DNA from: JBEICQ01 sp046297395 | GTDB taxonomy: Bacteria > Bacteroidota > Bacteroidia > UBA4408 | Reading direction: 5' to 3' | Assembly: GCA_046297395.1 (NCBI GenBank) | Contig: JBKCNM010000089.1 | Span: 29,925 to 93,924 of the forward strand | DNA length: 64,000 bases | Shown: one piece after another, positions 59,978 to 64,000 of the stretch | How the letters are laid out: every line of letters begins with the position of its first letter | Numbering within the stretch: the first letter of the stretch is position 1 | The notes under the pieces: model-generated | The model's database searches: none | Told to the model about the DNA's origin: nothing | Seen by the model: only the letters and a program-made list of their open reading frames with translations | Made by a program: the position numbers and the translations under genes

Positions 59978-60151
59978 CAGGGCTATATTTTTCACATGCA
60001 AAGATATACACCCGGTCATTTTAAGCAAATGCAATACCTGTATCGAAATTGAACAAGCTTCAAGAACAAAAAAAAATTACTTTTGAACACAAAGAAACCT
60101 GGATGACTCCTGCATGTTTTGCTTCAGTGTCAGGATTTGCATGAGGTAAGT

Positions 60152-62554
60152 ATGATGAAGAAAGTTTTGAACAGCATTTTAAATTTTCTGTTTCCTGCAC
60201 AAACAGGCATCCTGTTTTTGGCGGGCATCCTCATAAGCATGCTTACCTTTCCGGACAATGACTGGGGACACGCTCCGGGCATTGATCCTCCCCTATCCTG
60301 GGTATTCAATCACTTTTTCAGCACCGGCTTTCTTCCGGGCAGGGACATACTTTTTCCACACGGCCCTCTTGCATTTTTTCTGTATCCCCTGCCGGAAAAT
60401 ATTTTGTTTTTCCAACTTGTGCTGGCATTGCAAAAAATACTCCTGCTGTTCTCCGTTAACCGCTTCCTGCAAATGCAGCGTAAGCATCATGATGCGCTAA
60501 CTGCCTTTGTCATTGTCTACTTCATTTGCATTGTGGGCGACTTTAAAAACCTCCTGCTTGCCAACTTGATTGTGCTTTATGGTATCAGTTTTCAAAACAG
60601 TGGAGGCAAAGACATGTTTACAGCCTTTGTGCTTACCGCCATTGCTTTTTTTATCAAGGCCAATCTTGCCATCCTCTCGGGCATGCTCTTTTGTTCTTAT
60701 CAGTGTTTGGTACTGCTCCGAAACAAAAACCTGAAAAAGGTGGCAACAGATGTGGGAGTGTTGCTTGTTTGTATCCTCCTCATCTGGGTATGGATGTATG
60801 ATAGCCCTGCGGGGTTGCTCAGATATGTTGCAGGCATGCTGCAACTGGCGCAGGACAATTCCTCTGCCGCATCGGAGTACCCATACAACGACTGGTGGCT
60901 GTTGACACTTTTTTTACTCTCCTTTCCCGTGTTGCTCATTTTCAACCGAGACAAAAAATTTTACTTTTTTGCCGGGCTGATTGCACTGAGTTTGTTTGGT
61001 GCGTGGAAGCATGGCATGGCAAGAGAAGACATTTACCATGCAGAGGCTTTGCTTGTTTACCTAATCATCTGCGGCATCCTGTTGTTTTTGTTCTACAGAG
61101 AAAAACCCTATCAGAACCTGTTGATAGTAGGTACAGGTATATTCTTTTTTGCTGCCAATACCAAACATGCGGTAAACTACCAAGCCATCCGGTATCCGCT
61201 GATAAACGCCACGGCATGTTGGGATTTTGTTACCCATTACAGGGAATTGTGTGATGCCTCGGAGCAACAATCGAAACAGGCTATTGCCGAAAGCAAATTG
61301 CCCAAGCAATTTCTGGACAGCATCGGGCAGGCCACTGTGGATGTGTATCCATGGGATTATTCGCTCATTCCGGCCAATGGCCTGAACTGGCAGCCGCGGG
61401 TGGTGATTAACAGTTATGCTTCTTACACCACTTTTCTGGACGGAGAAAATGCCCGGCATTTTGCCTCCGAAAAAGCACCTGCATTCCTTCTCTGGCAATA
61501 CAGAAAAAATACTACAGACATGAACGGAGGAATGCTCAGCAGCATAGACAACAGGTATTTACCCAACGATGAACCCCTTACCATGTTGCAATTGTTGTCG
61601 GGCTACGAGGCTTGCCTCGCAGATGCAAACTACCTTTTGCTGAAAAAGAAAAAGAAGCCACTCCCCTTTTCTTCACATGAAGCCGGTGAGAAAAAAACTA
61701 CCTGGAACACCTGGATAGAAGTGCCGGAAACCGGAATGAAAGGATTGCTCCGCGCCAGGTTGGCCTTTGAGAAATCACTGTTGCAGCGACTGAAAAGTTT
61801 TTTCTACAAAGACGAGCAGTTTTGGATACAGCTGAAGCTCGACAATGGTGAGATTCACAAATACCGGATTGTACCTGCAAATGCAGTCGATGGTTTATGG
61901 ATTAATCCGTATGTGCCGGGTGGAGGATGCAGTGCAAAGGTGAAGAGCATCTTGTTTACCGCCTCTAACCAAAACATCCTGCACCGGGAATTGAAGGTTA
62001 AGTTTGAACAATTTGATTTTGGTGAGCCGGACTTGGTGCAGCAATTTTTTACAGGTACTTATCCCTGTCGTGACACTTGTGTGTTGCATGCCGTGCAGGA
62101 TTTTGAAAAAGAGTCAGTGCTTGGATGGAGTTCGCTACCTGATTCGCTGTTGGTAAAAGATGCTGCTTCAGGAAAGTTTTCCTGCTTGCTTCCTGGAGGT
62201 GCATTCTCCTCCACCTATGCATATCCGCTCGACAGTTTGCCTGTGGCTGATTACACTTTTGTAATGGAGATGCAGGTGCATTGCCGTGGCAATGAAAAAA
62301 ACCTGAAAGCATCGGCGGTGCTGAGTATTGAAAACAAGGACGGCGCGGTGGTTTGGAACGGTATACCTCCGGAGAACCAATGCATAGACCGTTCACGGTG
62401 GAACCATGTATACCAACACCAGTCATTCCGCAATGAGCAAAAGGGATTGGTGCTTAAAGCCTATCTCTATAATGAGGGAAAGGAGAATATGTTGATTGAC
62501 GACTTGGGTATTTCAATGTACCGAAGAACTGCCGACTCCCTCGTTCATAAATAA
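60152..62554 (+). CDS. GT-C-like polytopic membrane protein with large periplasmic C-terminal region
   Basis: 800 residues from the ATG at 60152. The N-terminal half has about ten hydrophobic helices. Its first loop contains GHAPGIDPPLSW and GRDILFPHGPLAFF, a pattern seen in uncharacterised GT-C-type proteins, where an acidic loop precedes a GPL motif. From about residue 365 the protein is mostly soluble and probably periplasmic. Residues about 650-795 begin with FEKESVLGWSSLPDS and resemble a carbohydrate-binding beta-sandwich. I infer a polyprenyl-phosphate-sugar transferase or glycan-handling protein; no family can be named firmly. It is convergent with fumC. Confidence 0.78.
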   Translation: MMKKVLNSILNFLFPAQTGILFLAGILISMLTFPDNDWGHAPGIDPPLSWVFNHFFSTGFLPGRDILFPHGPLAFFLYPLPENILFFQLVLALQKILLLFSVNRFLQMQRKHHDALTAFVIVYFICIVGDFKNLLLANLIVLYGISFQNSGGKDMFTAFVLTAIAFFIKANLAILSGMLFCSYQCLVLLRNKNLKKVATDVGVLLVCILLIWVWMYDSPAGLLRYVAGMLQLAQDNSSAASEYPYNDWWLLTLFLLSFPVLLIFNRDKKFYFFAGLIALSLFGAWKHGMAREDIYHAEALLVYLIICGILLFLFYREKPYQNLLIVGTGIFFFAANTKHAVNYQAIRYPLINATACWDFVTHYRELCDASEQQSKQAIAESKLPKQFLDSIGQATVDVYPWDYSLIPANGLNWQPRVVINSYASYTTFLDGENARHFASEKAPAFLLWQYRKNTTDMNGGMLSSIDNRYLPNDEPLTMLQLLSGYEACLADANYLLLKKKKKPLPFSSHEAGEKKTTWNTWIEVPETGMKGLLRARLAFEKSLLQRLKSFFYKDEQFWIQLKLDNGEIHKYRIVPANAVDGLWINPYVPGGGCSAKVKSILFTASNQNILHRELKVKFEQFDFGEPDLVQQFFTGTYPCRDTCVLHAVQDFEKESVLGWSSLPDSLLVKDAASGKFSCLLPGGAFSSTYAYPLDSLPVADYTFVMEMQVHCRGNEKNLKASAVLSIENKDGAVVWNGIPPENQCIDRSRWNHVYQHQSFRNEQKGLVLKAYLYNEGKENMLIDDLGISMYRRTADSLVHK

Positions 62555-62558
62555 AAAA

Positions 62559-62584
62559 ATCCCCGGTCAACACTTGCCGGGGAT
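62559..62584 (-). terminator. intrinsic terminator of fumC
   Basis: Inverted repeat ATCCCCGG / CCGGGGAT with a 10-base loop. On the minus strand it follows the fumC stop and runs into a T-run (the plus strand has seven A's just to its left). It also lies 4 bp after the convergent gene ending at 62554 and may serve both. Confidence 0.85.
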
Positions 62585-62607
62585 GATGCTTTTGCTTTGG
62601 GACTGAT

Positions 62608-64000
62608 TTATTTGAGACTGCCCACCATGTCTTCAGGTTTTACCCAAGCATCAAACTGTTCGCTGGTGAGCAGATCAAGTTCGATGGCTGCTTCTCTGAG
62701 CGTTTTGTTTTCCTTGTGCGCTTTTTTGGCGATACGGGCGGCATTCTCATATCCGATATGGGTGTTGAGGGCAGTTACAAGCATGAGCGAGTTTTCGAGG
62801 TGCTGTTTAATGACGGGAAGGTTGGGTTCGATACCCACTGCGCATTTGTCTGTAAAAGAGACGCAGGCATCCCCGATGAGTCTGGCGCTCTGCAGAACAT
62901 TGGCTGCGATGAGTGGTTTGAACACATTGAGTTCGAAATGTCCCATGGAACCACCCACTGATACGGCCGTATCATTTCCTATTACCTGTGCACATACCAT
63001 AGTGAGCGCTTCGGGCTGTGTAGGATTTACTTTTCCGGGCATGATGGACGAACCGGGTTCATTGTCGGGGATGATGATTTCTCCAATGCCGCAGCGAGGA
63101 CCGGAGGAGAGCATGCGGATGTCGTTGGCAATTTTCATGAGAGCCACTGCAGCGCGTTTGAGTGCACCACTCAGTTCCACCATGGCATCGTGGGCAGCCA
63201 GGGCTTCAAACTTATTAGGAGCAGTAACAAACGGAAATCCGGTGAGATTGGCAATGTGTTTAGCAACGAGCACATCGTAACCGGCGGGCGTGTTTAATCC
63301 CGTTCCAACGGCGGTTCCGCCAAGGGCCAGCTCACTCACTGCTTCGAGTGCGTTATGTATCGCTTTGAGGCTATTGTTTATTTGTTGCACATATCCGCTG
63401 AACTCCTGTCCGAGCGTGAGCGGTGTGGCATCCATAAAATGGGTACGACCTGTTTTAACGATAGATTGAAAGAGCGCTGATTTTGCTTTGAGGGCATCGC
63501 GGAGTTTTTCCATGCCGGGAACAGTTACCTGCTTTACCACGGTGTAAGCGGCAATGTGCATGGCAGTAGGAAAAGTATCGTTGGAAGACTGGCTTTTGTT
63601 GACATCGTCGTTGGGATGGATGGCGGTTTTGCCTTCACCAAGTTTGTTTCCGGCGAGCACATGTGCGCGGTTTGCCACCACCTCGTTTACATTCATGTTG
63701 GATTGCGTGCCTGAGCCTGTTTGCCAGATGACAAGCGGAAACTCAGCATCCAGTTTACCGGCAATCACCTCGTCGCAGGCGGCCACAATCATGTCGGTTT
63801 TTTCTTTGCTCAATACCCCCAGTTCATGGTTTGTGATGGCCGCAGCCTTTTTTAGGTATCCAAAAGCATGAATGATTTCTCGGGGCATGCTGGCTTCGGG
63901 ACCAATCTTAAAATTGTTGCGGGAACGCTCGGTTTGTGCACCCCAGTATTTATCAGCAGGCACCTGCACTTCGCCCATGGTATCTTTCTCAATTCTGTAG
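62608..64000 (-). CDS. fumC: class II fumarate hydratase, 5' end at window edge
   Basis: 464 residues are visible and the true start lies just beyond the right edge: the codons between the ATG at 63978 and the edge read YRIEKDT, which matches the usual fumarase N-terminus MxYRIEKDTMGEV. FumC interconverts fumarate and malate in the citric acid cycle. Blocks: VPADKYWGAQTERSRNNF in part as PADKYWGAQTERSRNNF, GSGTQSNMNVNEVVANRA, GRTHFMDATPLTLGQEFSGY in part as GRTHFMDATPLTLGQ, and the signature GSSIMPGKVNPTQ. It has a strong terminator at 62559-62584. All catalytic blocks are intact. Confidence 0.97.
   Translation of the reverse strand, partial: YRIEKDTMGEVQVPADKYWGAQTERSRNNFKIGPEASMPREIIHAFGYLKKAAAITNHELGVLSKEKTDMIVAACDEVIAGKLDAEFPLVIWQTGSGTQSNMNVNEVVANRAHVLAGNKLGEGKTAIHPNDDVNKSQSSNDTFPTAMHIAAYTVVKQVTVPGMEKLRDALKAKSALFQSIVKTGRTHFMDATPLTLGQEFSGYVQQINNSLKAIHNALEAVSELALGGTAVGTGLNTPAGYDVLVAKHIANLTGFPFVTAPNKFEALAAHDAMVELSGALKRAAVALMKIANDIRMLSSGPRCGIGEIIIPDNEPGSSIMPGKVNPTQPEALTMVCAQVIGNDTAVSVGGSMGHFELNVFKPLIAANVLQSARLIGDACVSFTDKCAVGIEPNLPVIKQHLENSLMLVTALNTHIGYENAARIAKKAHKENKTLREAAIELDLLTSEQFDAWVKPEDMVGSLK

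Noticed and set aside
1..64000. tRNA, rRNA, CRISPR arrays, insertion sequences
   Set aside because: No cloverleaf or T-loop consensus, no spaced repeat arrays and no transposase motifs were seen in the intergenic gaps; a covariance-model scan would be needed to be certain.

Overview
The window is a gene-dense stretch of a chromosome from a Gram-negative, aerobic member of the Bacteroidota, probably near the Chitinophagales/Sphingobacteriales; I cannot place it more precisely. The evidence is a secreted protein with a type IX secretion C-terminal signal, a PorD/DUF4835 gene, DUF3078 and DUF4369 proteins, an omega subunit of the Bacteroidota type beside bamD, lipid A and KDO genes (lpxH, kdsA), TAnnTTTG promoter boxes, and near absence of Shine-Dalgarno sequences. 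Complex I genes, fumC and oxygen-dependent hemF indicate aerobic respiration. I found no tRNA, rRNA, CRISPR array, intact transposase or phage gene.

Layout, left to right. 1-4.9 kb: a leftward operon of tightly overlapping genes (TlpA-like thioredoxin lipoprotein, lpxH, rpe, radC, then an ABC exporter cut by the left edge). 5.0-8.35 kb: one very large sensor with a periplasmic propeller, a Y_Y_Y domain and a cytoplasmic SpoIIE/PP2C phosphatase. 8.4-14.5 kb: recA, a small membrane protein, a GT4 glycosyltransferase, the C-terminal half of a split transketolase, divergent rpsP, and a large membrane protein. 14.5-18.1 kb: purL and an acyltransferase. 18.1-23.8 kb: leftward DUF3078, gmk, recG, a GT39-like enzyme and a cytochrome c lipoprotein. 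23.9-33.4 kb: a rightward series (EamA half transporter, lipid-kinase homologue, SUI1 factor, guaA, LysM/binding-protein fusion, hemF, kdsA, T9SS cargo, GT39-like protein), mostly abutting or overlapping.

33.3-38.9 kb: a leftward five-gene export operon (ABC transporter with a degenerate ATPase, HlyD adaptor, TolC channel, CutA-like protein, TetR regulator). 39.2-45.8 kb: a pRiA4b ORF-3-like protein, then miaA, bamD, rpoZ, coaBC, porD and recN. 45.9-48 kb: an unknown secreted protein and a DUF1003 membrane protein. 48-51.2 kb: an isolated nuoGHIJ fragment of the complex I operon. 51.4-55.6 kb: uvrA and mnmE.

55.6-58.55 kb is the one clearly accessory, AT-rich segment. It starts directly after mnmE and holds an orphan HipB-like regulator, what looks like the C-terminal stub of a deleted hipA, operator-like repeats, and an intact hipBA toxin-antitoxin pair. 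After it come a second thioredoxin-like protein, a large GT-C-like membrane protein with a periplasmic C-terminal region, and fumC, which is cut by the right edge.

Functionally most of the window is core: DNA repair (radC, recA, recG, uvrA, recN), envelope assembly (lpxH, kdsA, bamD, porD, glycosyltransferases), purine synthesis (purL, guaA, gmk), tRNA modification (miaA, mnmE) and respiration (nuo, fumC, hemF, cytochrome c). The best leads are the eroded and intact hip loci after mnmE, the degenerate-ATPase export operon, and the stand-alone propeller-phosphatase sensor. I did not find an unmistakably new system.
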